Below, in pieces: positions 26,936-36,027 of a stretch of DNA of 64,000 nt. The stretch's first letter is position 1; every line of letters starts with the position of its first letter. Source of the stretch: Eubacteriaceae bacterium (GTDB lineage: Bacteria > Bacillota > Clostridia > Lachnospirales > Lachnospiraceae); assembly GCA_910574895.1 (NCBI GenBank), contig CAJTDQ010000006.1, positions 76,811 to 140,810 on the forward strand, in the 5' to 3' direction. Below the pieces are notes generated by a model that had not been told where the DNA came from, did not search any database, and saw only the letters and a program-made list of their open reading frames with translations. The translations under genes and the position numbers were made by a program.

Positions 26936-26956
26936 TGTTAATCTGTCTGCAGCTTT
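26922..26956. terminator. Bidirectional terminator built into two gene ends
   Basis: AAAGCTGCAGA (26922-26932) and TCTGCAGCTTT (26946-26956) form an 11-bp perfect stem. The convergent HAD and ABC genes are two bases apart, so their last codons are the stem. Read on the minus strand it is followed by TTATTATTTTTG. Confidence 0.8.
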
Positions 26957-28749
26957 CTCATGTGATAAAACTCGCCCTGCTTTTCCATTAATTCATCATA
27001 GGTACCAAATTCTGTACATCCTCCGTGCCCGATAACAGCAATTTTATCAGCATTTCGTATGGTGGATAATCTGTGTGCCACAATAAATGTTGTTCTTGTA
27101 CTTGCCATATTCTCGATGGCAGTCTGTATTTGTTTTTCAGAGGTACTGTCAAGAGCGGAAGTAGCCTCATCGAAAATAATTACTTTTGGATTACGGACTA
27201 AAGCTCTTGCAATAGCAAGGCGCTGTCTTTGCCCGCCAGATAATTTTCCACCATTTTCACCAATCATCGTATTAAGTCCGTCCGGAAGTTCCTGTATAAA
27301 GTCCATCAGATTAGCTGATTGTATTGCTTTCATTAGCTGCTCTTCTGTTACGTCAGGCATACCATATGTAATGTTATCTCGGATAGAGCCGGAGAATAAA
27401 ATTGTATTCTGCGGGACGACTGCCACAAAGTCCCGGTAACTTCTAAGATTGATGTTTTCTAAGTCATTACCATCCAGATAAATATGTCCGCCTACCGGTT
27501 TGATAAATCCGATTAAAAGATTAAGAATTGTTGTTTTTCCGGCTCCGGATTCACCTACTAAAGCAACTGTTTCACCGGATTTTACGGATAGACTAAACTT
27601 ATATAAAATTTCTTTTGAATCATCATAGTGAAAAGAAACATCCTGAAAATCAAAGTTTCCGGTAATATGTTGTAATTTTTTCTTTCCGGTATATTGTTCT
27701 ACATCATCAGATAATAGGATTTCTCCGATACTTGTAATAGATTCTGTTCCTCTTGCCATATTTGGAAGAATCATAATAATGGCTGCTACCTGATTTACAA
27801 TCGTAGTAAAATAACTTTGATAAGTAGCAATTTCACCTACAGAAATAATGTGACGATAGGCCATATAGCCTGTAAAAGCAAGACAGACTACTTGAAATGC
27901 CTGAAACATACACCAGCTGACAGCACCAAAGTTAGCATGCATTATGTCTAATTTGTAACCTTTATGAGCTACTCCATTTAAGAACCCCCCCATTTTTTTG
28001 ATTTCTTCGTTTTCTAGTGCATGGGCGCGGGTCACAGGAATTAACTCGACCATTTCAACTACTTTGGTTGATGTTTCTTCCATCTGTTTACGGAATTCCC
28101 GGTTTGTTTTTCTTATTCCTTTGCGGAAGATACCGATTAGTGCTCCTGCGATAGGAACAGTTATAACGAAAAAGAAGAATACAATCAGGCTTTTTGAGAC
28201 TGTCACAAGAAGGGCTACAGTGATATTTAGCATAATTGTAAGCATATTCGTAAATATTTGTGAGGATAACTGTTGGACAGCTTCTACATCACGAATAATT
28301 TTAGACTGAAGACGTCCTGATTCATTTTCCTTATGGTAGGAAATTGAGAGCTGCTGCAATTTTCTCACCAGTGAACTTCTAAGATGTGCCTCGACTGCAC
28401 GTGTAGCCGTACTCTGACAGACATTAAATAAATAATTTAATGGAAAGTTGAATGCTATTAATAAGATAATAACTGTGATATTAATTGCAATTTCACTTGA
28501 AGAATGTGCTGCCGGGTTTGTAGCAATATTGATAATATTTCCCGTAACAATAGGAAGCACCCATACAGGACTGTTCTTAAGTATAAATAAAAATCCTGCT
28601 AAAAAAAATCTCCAGTATGTACCTTTATACAATTTGAAAAAAGTTTTTATTGGATGGCCTTTGCTCTTTCCAAATATTTCCACATATTCATCTTCTTTTT
28701 CTACCGGGTTATCTTCAACCCATTCTTCTTCCTTATAAAAAAATCCCAT
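26938..28749 (-). CDS. ABC exporter, fused membrane and ATPase domains
   Basis: 603 residues. Six membrane segments (about 40-330) precede a nucleotide-binding domain with Walker A GESGAGKTT, Q-loop VVPQNTILFSG, signature LSGGQRQR, Walker B VIIFDEATSALD and H-loop VAHRLS. This is a half-size type IV (MsbA/multidrug-like) exporter that would work as a homodimer, since no second half is adjacent. Substrate unknown. It is the last gene of a minus-strand operon after RNase H (12-base gap). Confidence 0.92.
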   Translation of the reverse strand: MGFFYKEEEWVEDNPVEKEDEYVEIFGKSKGHPIKTFFKLYKGTYWRFFLAGFLFILKNSPVWVLPIVTGNIINIATNPAAHSSSEIAINITVIILLIAFNFPLNYLFNVCQSTATRAVEAHLRSSLVRKLQQLSISYHKENESGRLQSKIIRDVEAVQQLSSQIFTNMLTIMLNITVALLVTVSKSLIVFFFFVITVPIAGALIGIFRKGIRKTNREFRKQMEETSTKVVEMVELIPVTRAHALENEEIKKMGGFLNGVAHKGYKLDIMHANFGAVSWCMFQAFQVVCLAFTGYMAYRHIISVGEIATYQSYFTTIVNQVAAIIMILPNMARGTESITSIGEILLSDDVEQYTGKKKLQHITGNFDFQDVSFHYDDSKEILYKFSLSVKSGETVALVGESGAGKTTILNLLIGFIKPVGGHIYLDGNDLENINLRSYRDFVAVVPQNTILFSGSIRDNITYGMPDVTEEQLMKAIQSANLMDFIQELPDGLNTMIGENGGKLSGGQRQRLAIARALVRNPKVIIFDEATSALDSTSEKQIQTAIENMASTRTTFIVAHRLSTIRNADKIAVIGHGGCTEFGTYDELMEKQGEFYHMRKLQTD

Positions 28750-28761
28750 TTTTTCACCCTT

Positions 28762-29436
28762 CTAGATAATGCCGCAAACTTTTTTTGCCAGTTTGTCAAC
28801 AAGATTATTATATTTATCTCCTGAATGTCCTTTTACCTTGTAGAATGTTATGTTAACTTTTCGCTTTATTTTATCATAGTATTTTTTGTAAGCAATCGTA
28901 CCGGGTTTGTTTGTCTTCCACTCACCGGTGCACCATTTGGCAATACCCATATAATCATAATATATTGAAAGATTTTTGATATTATGTTCTATCGCATATT
29001 CCATTGCAGCCATAGAACCATATATTTCACCTGCAACATTGCGCATAGATGCCATTTCTTTATCATCTGATGAATCCGAGAGATGAATTTCTTCCCCGTT
29101 GTGGAACATAACAACGCCATAGCCAAATACACCGGTTTCAACATTAAAACTACCATCTACATATGCAACAGCTTTTATGTCGGTAGAAAAAGGTTTATCC
29201 GTATCAGTGGTGTCTTGTTCAGGAATGGTTTGGGATGAAGGCTTGTCAGAAGATTCTAAAGTGAAAATGCTTAATTGTTCTCCATCTAAACCTAAATAAG
29301 CATAGGCATCTGATATATTTTTAAAGCTTTTATAAAGGGCTCCCGGATATCCGTCAATGCTATCCTTACATTCTTCCCATGTTTCAAAGACTCCGGTATT
29401 TGAGCCGACTTTTACTGCGTAGTATTTTTTTGCCAT
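28762..29436 (-). CDS. RNase H family protein with viroplasmin domain
   Basis: 224 residues. The N-terminus is a viroplasmin (caulimovirus VI) domain that binds RNA/DNA hybrids (KYYAVKVGSNTGVFETWEEC, GALYKSFK). The C-terminal RNase H1 domain shows the D-E-D-D catalytic set around VAYVDGSFN, MRNVAGEIYG, SIYYDYMGIAKW and NNLVDKLAKK, plus KVKGHSGD. It degrades the RNA strand of hybrids. TTAGGAGG precedes the ATG; the upstream L,D-transpeptidase gene ends nine bases away. Confidence 0.92.
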   Translation of the reverse strand: MAKKYYAVKVGSNTGVFETWEECKDSIDGYPGALYKSFKNISDAYAYLGLDGEQLSIFTLESSDKPSSQTIPEQDTTDTDKPFSTDIKAVAYVDGSFNVETGVFGYGVVMFHNGEEIHLSDSSDDKEMASMRNVAGEIYGSMAAMEYAIEHNIKNLSIYYDYMGIAKWCTGEWKTNKPGTIAYKKYYDKIKRKVNITFYKVKGHSGDKYNNLVDKLAKKVCGII

Positions 29437-29445
29437 AACTGCCTC

Positions 29446-30204
29446 CTAAAGCCAAGGGTTGTTTTTCTTTGGGTCTGTCGGATCCCATCCCTTGTTTTTA
29501 TTCTTTTTCCTTATTTTCTTTATTTTTGGTATTTTTATAGCCGGACTTTCATTAGGTCTGTCATATATAATCACTTTAGTCCCGTTATCGCAGTTATCAT
29601 ATATCCATTTAATATTTCCAGCCTGTAGTCTGACACAGCCAAGAGAAGCAGGTTTTCCTAATTTATTATATTCCCAGTATTCTAATGAATCATAACTGCT
29701 GGTTAAGTAAGGCACAGAATGCAGCATAATCGGACCATGTATCCGGATTGCATATTGTGCATATGTTCCATCGACCATAATACGCCAGTCATATCTCTCA
29801 GTCATTTCAAAAGTACCAAGAGGAGTAGAATCTGTCTTGGCTCCGGTAGAACACCAGAATGTCTTATATGGAATCGTATATTTTCCACGTTCGTCCAGAG
29901 CATAAACAGTAACAAAATTTTCAGTACGGTTTACTTTGATTCGATAAGGAAGCTTATGCTTAAACTTCTTTCTGTTTCTTTTTATAGTTTTTTGTGTAAT
30001 ACCTGTAGTTTCAGGTTCAGATGCGGTTGTTTCGGCTCCAATATCCGTTGTTGTTTCTGCTTTGGTGATAGAGGTAGTTTCTGTAATTTTTTTCTTAGTA
30101 ATATATTTCGTATTGTTGTCCTTGAGAACAAGAACCAAAAAACTAATAAGTATTATGCTGGTAAAAATCCCCAGCATAATTTGATTTTTATATTTATTTA
30201 TCAT
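29446..30204 (-). CDS. L,D-transpeptidase (YkuD domain), membrane-anchored
   Basis: 252 residues. A hydrophobic anchor (about 8-27) and a Thr/Glu-rich stalk lead to a YkuD catalytic domain (about 95-215) with IRIHGPIMLHS and the active-site motif ASLGCVR, with the nucleophile at Cys190. These enzymes form 3-3 cross-links in peptidoglycan or attach proteins to it, outside the membrane. The C-terminal 30 residues are Lys/Asn-rich (KIRKKNKNKGWDPTDPKK). First gene of the minus-strand operon with RNase H and the ABC exporter. Confidence 0.9.
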   Translation of the reverse strand: MINKYKNQIMLGIFTSIILISFLVLVLKDNNTKYITKKKITETTSITKAETTTDIGAETTASEPETTGITQKTIKRNRKKFKHKLPYRIKVNRTENFVTVYALDERGKYTIPYKTFWCSTGAKTDSTPLGTFEMTERYDWRIMVDGTYAQYAIRIHGPIMLHSVPYLTSSYDSLEYWEYNKLGKPASLGCVRLQAGNIKWIYDNCDNGTKVIIYDRPNESPAIKIPKIKKIRKKNKNKGWDPTDPKKNNPWL

Positions 30205-30369
30205 TAATGTTTCTCCATATTTCGTATGTGATTGTTTTATTTATCAAATGAATCAGTATTATTTTATAATTTAATGTGTTTAATTGCAATAGAATAAATA
30301 AGGAAAGTAATGCTCTCTTTTTTATCAATACAGAGGTAAGGTAAACTACATGCTGACAAACGGTCTTTA

Positions 30370-30398
30370 TTGACGGAAGTATTTTGATTTGTTATTAT
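30370..30398 (+). promoter_or_regulatory. Promoter of glnA
   Basis: TTGACG (30370-30375), 17 bases, TATTAT (30393-30398). The start codon is at 30435, so the leader is only about 30 bases and has no room for an antitermination hairpin pair. Confidence 0.75.
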
Positions 30399-30434
30399 TT
30401 AATAGGAAAATTTTCATTTTGGAAGGAGTAAAAG

Positions 30435-31766
30435 ATGGGATATACGAAACAGAAAATTTTGAACATGGCAGAAACAGAAGACATAGAATTTATAAGACTT
30501 CAGTTTACTGACCTTTTTGGAACACTAAAGAACGTGGCGATTACAAAAAGCCAGCTCGCAAAGGCATTAGATAACAAGATCATGTTTGACGGTTCATCGA
30601 TTGAAGGCTTTGCAAGAATTGAAGAGTCGGATATGTATTTGTATCCGGATTACGACACATTTGAAATATTACCTTTCAGACCACATCAGGGAAAGGTTGC
30701 AAGAATGATTTGTGACGTATATAAACCAGACGGCACTCAGTTAGAAAATGATCCAAGATGTATTTTGAAGAAAGTTATCAAAGAAGCATCCGATATGGGA
30801 TATATATTTAATGTAGGACCGGAATGTGAATTTTTCCTGTTCCATACAGATGATAATGGAAATCCGACAACTATTAGTCATGAACATGCAAGTTATTTCG
30901 ACTTAGGACCAATTGATTTGGGAGAAAATGCGCGTCGTGATATCGTCTTAAATCTTGAAGAGATGGGATTTGAAGTAGAGGCTTCCCACCATGAGGTAGC
31001 TCCTGCACAGCATGAGATTGATTTCAAATATGGCGAGGCATTAGAAACAGCAGATAGAATTATGACTTATAAGCTTACCGTAAAAACCATTGCAAAGAGA
31101 CATGGTCTGTATGCTTCATTTATGCCAAAGCCAAAGTTTGGTGTATGTGGTTCCGGTATGCATATTAATATGTCCTTATTCGATAAGGAAGGTAATAATA
31201 TATTTATTAATGAGAATGACGAAAACGGACTCAGCAAAGAGGCATATAGTTTTATTGCAGGACTGATGGAGCATATGAGAGGTATGGCTGCTATTACAAA
31301 TCCAATTGTAAACTCATATAAGAGACTGGTACCGGGATTTGAAGCACCTACATATATTGCATGGTCAGCTACAAATAGAAGTCCTCTTGTCAGAGTACCG
31401 GCAGCAAGAGGCGCAGGTACTAGAGTAGAGCTCAGATGTCCGGACTGTGCGTGCAATCCATATCTTGCCATAGCAGTTTGTCTGGCAGCAGGATTAGATG
31501 GTATTAAGAGAGGACTTACACCGCCGGCCAGTGTGCAGCAGGATATTTTTGAAATGACAGAAAAGGAAAGAGCAGAAGCAGGAATAGCAAGTCTGCCGAG
31601 AAATCTTTACGAAGCAATTCAGGAAATGAAAAAATCAGAATTTATGAAAAACGTATTAGGTGAAGAAGTATTCCACAAATATGTAAAAGCAAAAAGGGCT
31701 GAGTGGAATGAATATACATCACAGGTTACGGATTGGGAAATTGATAGATATTTAGGCTGCATTTAA
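30435..31766 (+). CDS. glnA: Glutamine synthetase type I
   Basis: 443 residues, the size of the GSI-alpha group. Signatures: FDGSSIEGF, GPECEFFLFHTDD, AHHEVAPAQHE-like SHHEVAPAQHEIDF, KFGVCGSGMHINMSL (ATP-binding) and NRSPLVRVPAARG. It makes glutamine from glutamate, ammonia and ATP. The adenylylation loop of the beta group is absent, so control is expected through feedback and regulators. GGAAGGAG precedes the ATG. The ANTAR protein gene follows after 14 bases. Confidence 0.97.
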   Translation: MGYTKQKILNMAETEDIEFIRLQFTDLFGTLKNVAITKSQLAKALDNKIMFDGSSIEGFARIEESDMYLYPDYDTFEILPFRPHQGKVARMICDVYKPDGTQLENDPRCILKKVIKEASDMGYIFNVGPECEFFLFHTDDNGNPTTISHEHASYFDLGPIDLGENARRDIVLNLEEMGFEVEASHHEVAPAQHEIDFKYGEALETADRIMTYKLTVKTIAKRHGLYASFMPKPKFGVCGSGMHINMSLFDKEGNNIFINENDENGLSKEAYSFIAGLMEHMRGMAAITNPIVNSYKRLVPGFEAPTYIAWSATNRSPLVRVPAARGAGTRVELRCPDCACNPYLAIAVCLAAGLDGIKRGLTPPASVQQDIFEMTEKERAEAGIASLPRNLYEAIQEMKKSEFMKNVLGEEVFHKYVKAKRAEWNEYTSQVTDWEIDRYLGCI

Positions 31767-31780
31767 TGTAGGAGGCAGAT

Positions 31781-32329
31781 TTGGCAGGAATAATAGTAGT
31801 ATTCCCAAAGATAGAGGACAGCAAGGCAATTCGAAATCTATTGGTGCGTAATGGATATGATAATGTTTTTCACTGCAGCACTGGAGCGAAAGCGATTACT
31901 TTGGCAGATTCTCTGGGAGAGGGAGTCATCATTAGTGGATATAGAATGCTTGATATGCCATATACACACATACTGGATTATGTCGAAGGAAGATTTGAGA
32001 TGCTGCTGATAGCATCCAGACAAAAACTTCTGGAAGATGAGACAGGTGTTGCGATGCTTGAAATGCCCATTAAGGTGAGAGATCTTTTGAATTCAGTTGA
32101 AATGATGCAGGATAATATTCATGCAAAGTTCTCAAGAAGAAAAAAGACTCCGCCGAAAAGAAGCGAGGAAGAGCAGAGTATTGTAGATGAGGCAAAGGCA
32201 GTTCTAATGGAAAAGAATAATATGTCAGAAAATGAAGCACACAGGTACGTACAGAAATCTGCTATGGATAGTGGAAGAACCATGGTGGAAACAGCTGCTT
32301 CGATTCTGAAAGTTATGTATAAGGAATAA
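31781..32329 (+). CDS. ANTAR-domain RNA-binding response regulator
   Basis: 182 residues starting at TTG, supported by GTAGGAGG six bases upstream and the absence of a good ATG. The N-terminal ~115 residues form a degenerate receiver-like domain without the usual phospho-acceptor Asp pattern. The C-terminal 60 residues are an ANTAR domain (EAKAVLMEKNNMSENEAHRY, QKSAMDSGRTMVETA), which binds paired hairpins in nascent RNA and prevents termination. Placement directly behind glnA is common in Clostridia and suggests control of nitrogen genes; targets are not evident in this window. Confidence 0.88.
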   Translation: MAGIIVVFPKIEDSKAIRNLLVRNGYDNVFHCSTGAKAITLADSLGEGVIISGYRMLDMPYTHILDYVEGRFEMLLIASRQKLLEDETGVAMLEMPIKVRDLLNSVEMMQDNIHAKFSRRKKTPPKRSEEEQSIVDEAKAVLMEKNNMSENEAHRYVQKSAMDSGRTMVETAASILKVMYKE

Positions 32330-32454
32330 TGTCATATTCTGTTGTATGAGGCAGGGATATGGCAGACTGAAATAATGTGAAATATAGTATAGCAGTTTAT
32401 CTGTGAAACTATAATAATATATGAAAAATATGTAAAATTTAGGAGGTACTTAAG

Positions 32455-33669
32455 ATGTACAAAATTAATGAAAACTATTTGAAGTTACCGGGAAGTTATC
32501 TGTTTTCTAATATTGCAAAGAAGGTAGCGGCATATAAGGAGGCAAATCCCCAGAAAGATGTTATCAGTCTTGGCATTGGTGACGTAACACAGCCTCTTTG
32601 TCCGGCAGTGATTGATGCAATGCATAAAGCAGTAGATGAGATGGCAGATGGTACTACATTTCACGGATATGCCCCGGACCTTGGATATGAGTTTTTAAGA
32701 AGCGCTATCAGAGACAATGATTACAAAGCAAGAGGTGTAGATATTGCATTAGATGAGATTTTTGTCAGTGATGGGGCAAAATCAGATTCCGGTAATATTG
32801 GAGATATTTTTGCCGAAAACAATCGAATTGCAGTGTGTGATCCTGTATATCCGGTTTATGTGGATACAAATGCTATGTCAGGCAGAACGGGTGAATATCT
32901 TCCTGAACAGGAAAAGTGGAGCAATGTAATTTATATGCCTTGTACAAAGGCTACAAATTTTGCACCGGAATTACCAAAGGAAACACCGGATATTATATAT
33001 TTATGTTTCCCGAATAATCCTACAGGTTCTACTATCACAAAAGCACAGTTACAGGAATGGGTAGATTATGCGAATAAAGTTGGCGCAGTGATTATTTATG
33101 ATGCTGCTTATGAAGCATATATTTCAGAAGAAGATGTGCCACATAGTATTTATGAATGTGATGGAGCAAAGACATGTGCGATTGAACTTAGAAGTTTTTC
33201 AAAGAATGCAGGGTTTACCGGAACAAGACTTGGCTTTACAGTGATTCCAAAAGAGTTAGAATCAAATGGTGTGAAGTTAAATGCACTCTGGGCAAGAAGA
33301 CATGGAACTAAGTTCAATGGTGCACCATACATTATTCAGAGAGCAGGAGAGGCTGTTTACTCTGAAGCAGGAAAGGCTCAGACAAAGGAACAGGTGGCTT
33401 ATTACATGAATAATGCTAAGGTCATTATGGAAGGTTTAAAGAGTGCAGGATTTCATGTCAGCGGAGGTGTGAATGCACCATATGTATGGCTCGAGACACC
33501 GGATGGAATGACATCATGGGATTTCTTTGACCATTTACTTGCCAATGCAAATATTGTTGGTACACCGGGTTCAGGATTTGGACCGAGTGGTGAGGGATAT
33601 TTCCGACTGACAGCATTTGGTACTTATGAAAATACGCTGAAGGCAATTGAGAGAATTAAGGCGTTATAA
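32455..33669 (+). CDS. dapL: LL-diaminopimelate aminotransferase
   Basis: 404 residues, matching the DapL family in length and sequence from the N-terminus (NENYLKLPGSYLFSNIAKKV) through the PLP lysine region ELRSFSKNAGFTGTRLGF. It converts tetrahydrodipicolinate straight to LL-diaminopimelate with glutamate, a short route to lysine and peptidoglycan that bypasses succinylated or acetylated intermediates. TTAGGAGG precedes the ATG. Single gene with its own terminator. Confidence 0.95.
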   Translation: MYKINENYLKLPGSYLFSNIAKKVAAYKEANPQKDVISLGIGDVTQPLCPAVIDAMHKAVDEMADGTTFHGYAPDLGYEFLRSAIRDNDYKARGVDIALDEIFVSDGAKSDSGNIGDIFAENNRIAVCDPVYPVYVDTNAMSGRTGEYLPEQEKWSNVIYMPCTKATNFAPELPKETPDIIYLCFPNNPTGSTITKAQLQEWVDYANKVGAVIIYDAAYEAYISEEDVPHSIYECDGAKTCAIELRSFSKNAGFTGTRLGFTVIPKELESNGVKLNALWARRHGTKFNGAPYIIQRAGEAVYSEAGKAQTKEQVAYYMNNAKVIMEGLKSAGFHVSGGVNAPYVWLETPDGMTSWDFFDHLLANANIVGTPGSGFGPSGEGYFRLTAFGTYENTLKAIERIKAL

Positions 33670-33688
33670 TATAAAGTATATGTGTGAA

Positions 33689-33726
33689 AGAGGACATTCG
33701 GAAAACTTTCGGATGTTCTCTTTGTA
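33689..33726 (+). terminator. Terminator of dapL
   Basis: GAGGACATTCGGAAA and TTTCGGATGTTCTC form a stem with a G.U pair, followed by TTTGT. Confidence 0.75.
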
Positions 33727-33875
33727 AAAAAATATTTCTTTGAAGATAAAGCAAAAAAATGTCAAAATATTGCGTTTCTTATAAAAAAATCATGTTTTTT
33801 CATATAAATTAAAAGAAGTTATTCTTTCATTGTAAAATAATAAGGTTTAAATATAGAGGAAAAGAAGATTTTACA

Positions 33876-35015
33876 ATGAAAGAAAAAGCGAAAAAGATAA
33901 TTAGTACTGTAATTATTTGTAGTATGGTATTATCAATTTTTGGGGGAAGAACAAATAAGATAAAGGCTGAAGAAGTAAATATAGAATCGGTTGAGAATTA
34001 TACTACGGATGCACCTAACTTAATAGATAATTATGATGAAGACAGTGCTTTGTGTAAAAAATTAGAATATGATGTAGAAAATTATACTACTAAGTTAAAA
34101 AGTGATGTGGAAGAAGATTTAAATAAAATAGGTGTATTTGATGAAGAAATAGAAGATTTAGATGATGACACCATTAATACATTGAACAAGTCAATAAATA
34201 CCCATGTATATATTTCATATGATTTTGTTAATAATGTTACAGGACAATATGAACATATGAAAGATGATGAAATTGACAATCTGGTTGAAGAAGAAATCAA
34301 TGAGGATAATATTGACTATGAAGAGGAAGAGGATTCTATTTTGGATAAAGTGGGAACAGTATTAGGGATAAAGGCAACAAAAGTGAATGCGGCTGAACCT
34401 AAATATGAAGCATGGGATCATCCTACAGGTTATAATGCTTTAAAACAAACAGTATATGCGTGCCAATTTAAAAAAGGTGGAATAATATATGTTACTGCAA
34501 AAGCAACATGGGTTAAGGAAGCGCATTACAGAAATAAAGATGTTTTTGGAGTGAGAGTTTCAAGGGCAGATATCATTTCAAAGTCATGGAAGTGTGAACA
34601 TACAGTTACGCATCGAACTGAAAGTTTTGTTGGTCAAGGAATATTTGGAAAGTGGATAAAGACCAAAGATAATCCAAAAACCAATCCTACTGCATGGAAA
34701 ATAGTCGGGAAAGGAGATGGTATTATGTATACGGTGAATTTGTTCGGAGATAGGACTAATATGAATAGGAATTTAAGACAGGGAGTTCAAGAATATTACG
34801 ATAATGAAAAAATTCAGATTAAGTTTCAATGTAAGCCTACGAGTAAAAAAGCTACAATATTAACAACACATTATTGGCATTCTAAAACAAATAAGTCAAT
34901 ATCACCTAGTATTGGATTTTCATCTGGTGGAGTATCAGTTGGGGTAAGTGGAAGCTCTAAGAATTATTATGAAGAAATAAACCATAATGCGTATTTAGTT
35001 TATAACCATATTTAG
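33876..35015 (+). CDS. Secreted protein of unknown function with acidic N-terminal and basic C-terminal halves
   Basis: 379 residues; no family recognised. A signal peptide (about 1-31, ending near NKIKAEE) is followed by a strongly acidic stretch to about residue 160 (DEEIEDLDDDT, EEEINEDNIDYEEEED). At about 166-174 a phrase TKVNAAEP looks like a second cleavage site. The rest is basic, beta-rich, has three cysteines and ends with a Gly/Ser-rich segment (SIGFSSGGVSVGVSGSS). The layout suggests a propeptide and a mature domain, which is inference. A membrane-anchored protein gene follows after 41 bases. Confidence 0.65.
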   Translation: MKEKAKKIISTVIICSMVLSIFGGRTNKIKAEEVNIESVENYTTDAPNLIDNYDEDSALCKKLEYDVENYTTKLKSDVEEDLNKIGVFDEEIEDLDDDTINTLNKSINTHVYISYDFVNNVTGQYEHMKDDEIDNLVEEEINEDNIDYEEEEDSILDKVGTVLGIKATKVNAAEPKYEAWDHPTGYNALKQTVYACQFKKGGIIYVTAKATWVKEAHYRNKDVFGVRVSRADIISKSWKCEHTVTHRTESFVGQGIFGKWIKTKDNPKTNPTAWKIVGKGDGIMYTVNLFGDRTNMNRNLRQGVQEYYDNEKIQIKFQCKPTSKKATILTTHYWHSKTNKSISPSIGFSSGGVSVGVSGSSKNYYEEINHNAYLVYNHI

Positions 35016-35056
35016 GTTGGGTAAGAAATAGAATTATTAAATGGAGATAAAATTTT

Positions 35057-35878
35057 ATGAAGAAAATATATATTTGGGGAATAGCGTTTGTATTAGGTAT
35101 TTTTATTTTAACTAATGTTTGTGTTTATGCAGTAACTAATAAATCGGTATTGGATTATTTCTTTAAAGAGAATAATAGTTATATTAGCAATGAATTATTG
35201 TATAAAGATGGGCAGAGTTATAATATTGATGGATATACAATAAAATTGGAAGAGACTTTATATGAAAAGAATACACAGCTAGGATACCTTGTGTTTTCGA
35301 TTAGAAAAGATGGTGGTAGACCTGAAGCAGAAATCAATGATGCAAAACAATGTGTGGGTGGTTTTGGAGAAGAGCAGAGATTTAGTTTTGATTTTGAAAG
35401 TTCAGGAAGTGCAAATATGAAATATGAGTATGTAGGAGATGTGTTATATGCATATATTTCTTTTGAAGCAGATAATTTTGAAGATGAGAAATCAAATAAA
35501 AAAATTGTTCTTGTGGATGGCAAAAATTGGAGTGATAAAACAAAAGAGGAGTTTATGACTTATGATTTTAAATTAAAAGACAGAAGTAAAAGTCTTGTTT
35601 GTAAAGAAAGAGCCAGAAGGATTTATATATCACCATTGGGAATTAAAATATTTACTGTTAATGAGAAAATTGATTGTTTTAAATTTAAGTTTACTATGGT
35701 TGACGGAGAAACGGAAACCATGGAAAATAACAAGGATACAGTAGGTGTTCATGGACGAGGGGGAAGAGATATATCAACAGAACGAATATATACAATCAAA
35801 TTTTCTGAATTAAAAGATATTAGTAGAATAAAACAAATAGAATTTAATGACAAAATATTAAAACTAGAGGAGAAATAA
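35057..35878 (+). CDS. Membrane-anchored extracellular protein of unknown function
   Basis: 273 residues with an N-terminal hydrophobic segment (about 5-26, IWGIAFVLGIFILTNVCVY) and a beta-rich outer part (SYNIDGYTIKLEETLYEKN, LGYLVFSIRKDGG) that resembles the ectodomains of DUF4179/DUF5643-type proteins; that likeness is by eye only. It is paired with the secreted protein just upstream and probably co-transcribed (GGAG before the ATG). A binding or protective role toward the neighbour is a guess. Confidence 0.6.
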   Translation: MKKIYIWGIAFVLGIFILTNVCVYAVTNKSVLDYFFKENNSYISNELLYKDGQSYNIDGYTIKLEETLYEKNTQLGYLVFSIRKDGGRPEAEINDAKQCVGGFGEEQRFSFDFESSGSANMKYEYVGDVLYAYISFEADNFEDEKSNKKIVLVDGKNWSDKTKEEFMTYDFKLKDRSKSLVCKERARRIYISPLGIKIFTVNEKIDCFKFKFTMVDGETETMENNKDTVGVHGRGGRDISTERIYTIKFSELKDISRIKQIEFNDKILKLEEK

Positions 35879-35910
35879 TAGATAGTGTTGTAAAAAATAA
35901 CTATAATAAA

Positions 35911-35944
35911 ACGAGGAGCATACGCAGGATGCTCCTTGTTTTAT
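35911..35944 (+). terminator. Rho-independent terminator
   Basis: AGGAGCAT and ATGCTCCT with loop ACGCAGG, followed by TGTTTT; ends the two-gene unit of exported proteins. Confidence 0.85.
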
Positions 35945-35966
35945 GCAGAAAGTCGAAAACTTTTCC

Positions 35967-35994
35967 GTGACATATGCTTAAAGTTTGATATAAT
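35967..35994 (+). promoter_or_regulatory. Promoter of the NYN-domain gene
   Basis: GTGACA (35967-35972), 16 bases, TATAAT (35989-35994) preceded by TGA as extended -10; 33 bases before the start codon. Confidence 0.65.
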
Positions 35995-36027
35995 GTATAG
36001 GTAAAATTAAAAGAAAGGAGGAGCAGA

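Noticed and set aside
30235-30434. ANTAR target hairpins upstream of glnA
   Set aside because: No pair of stems with six-base A-x-x-G loops was found, and the best promoter lies only about 36 bases before glnA.
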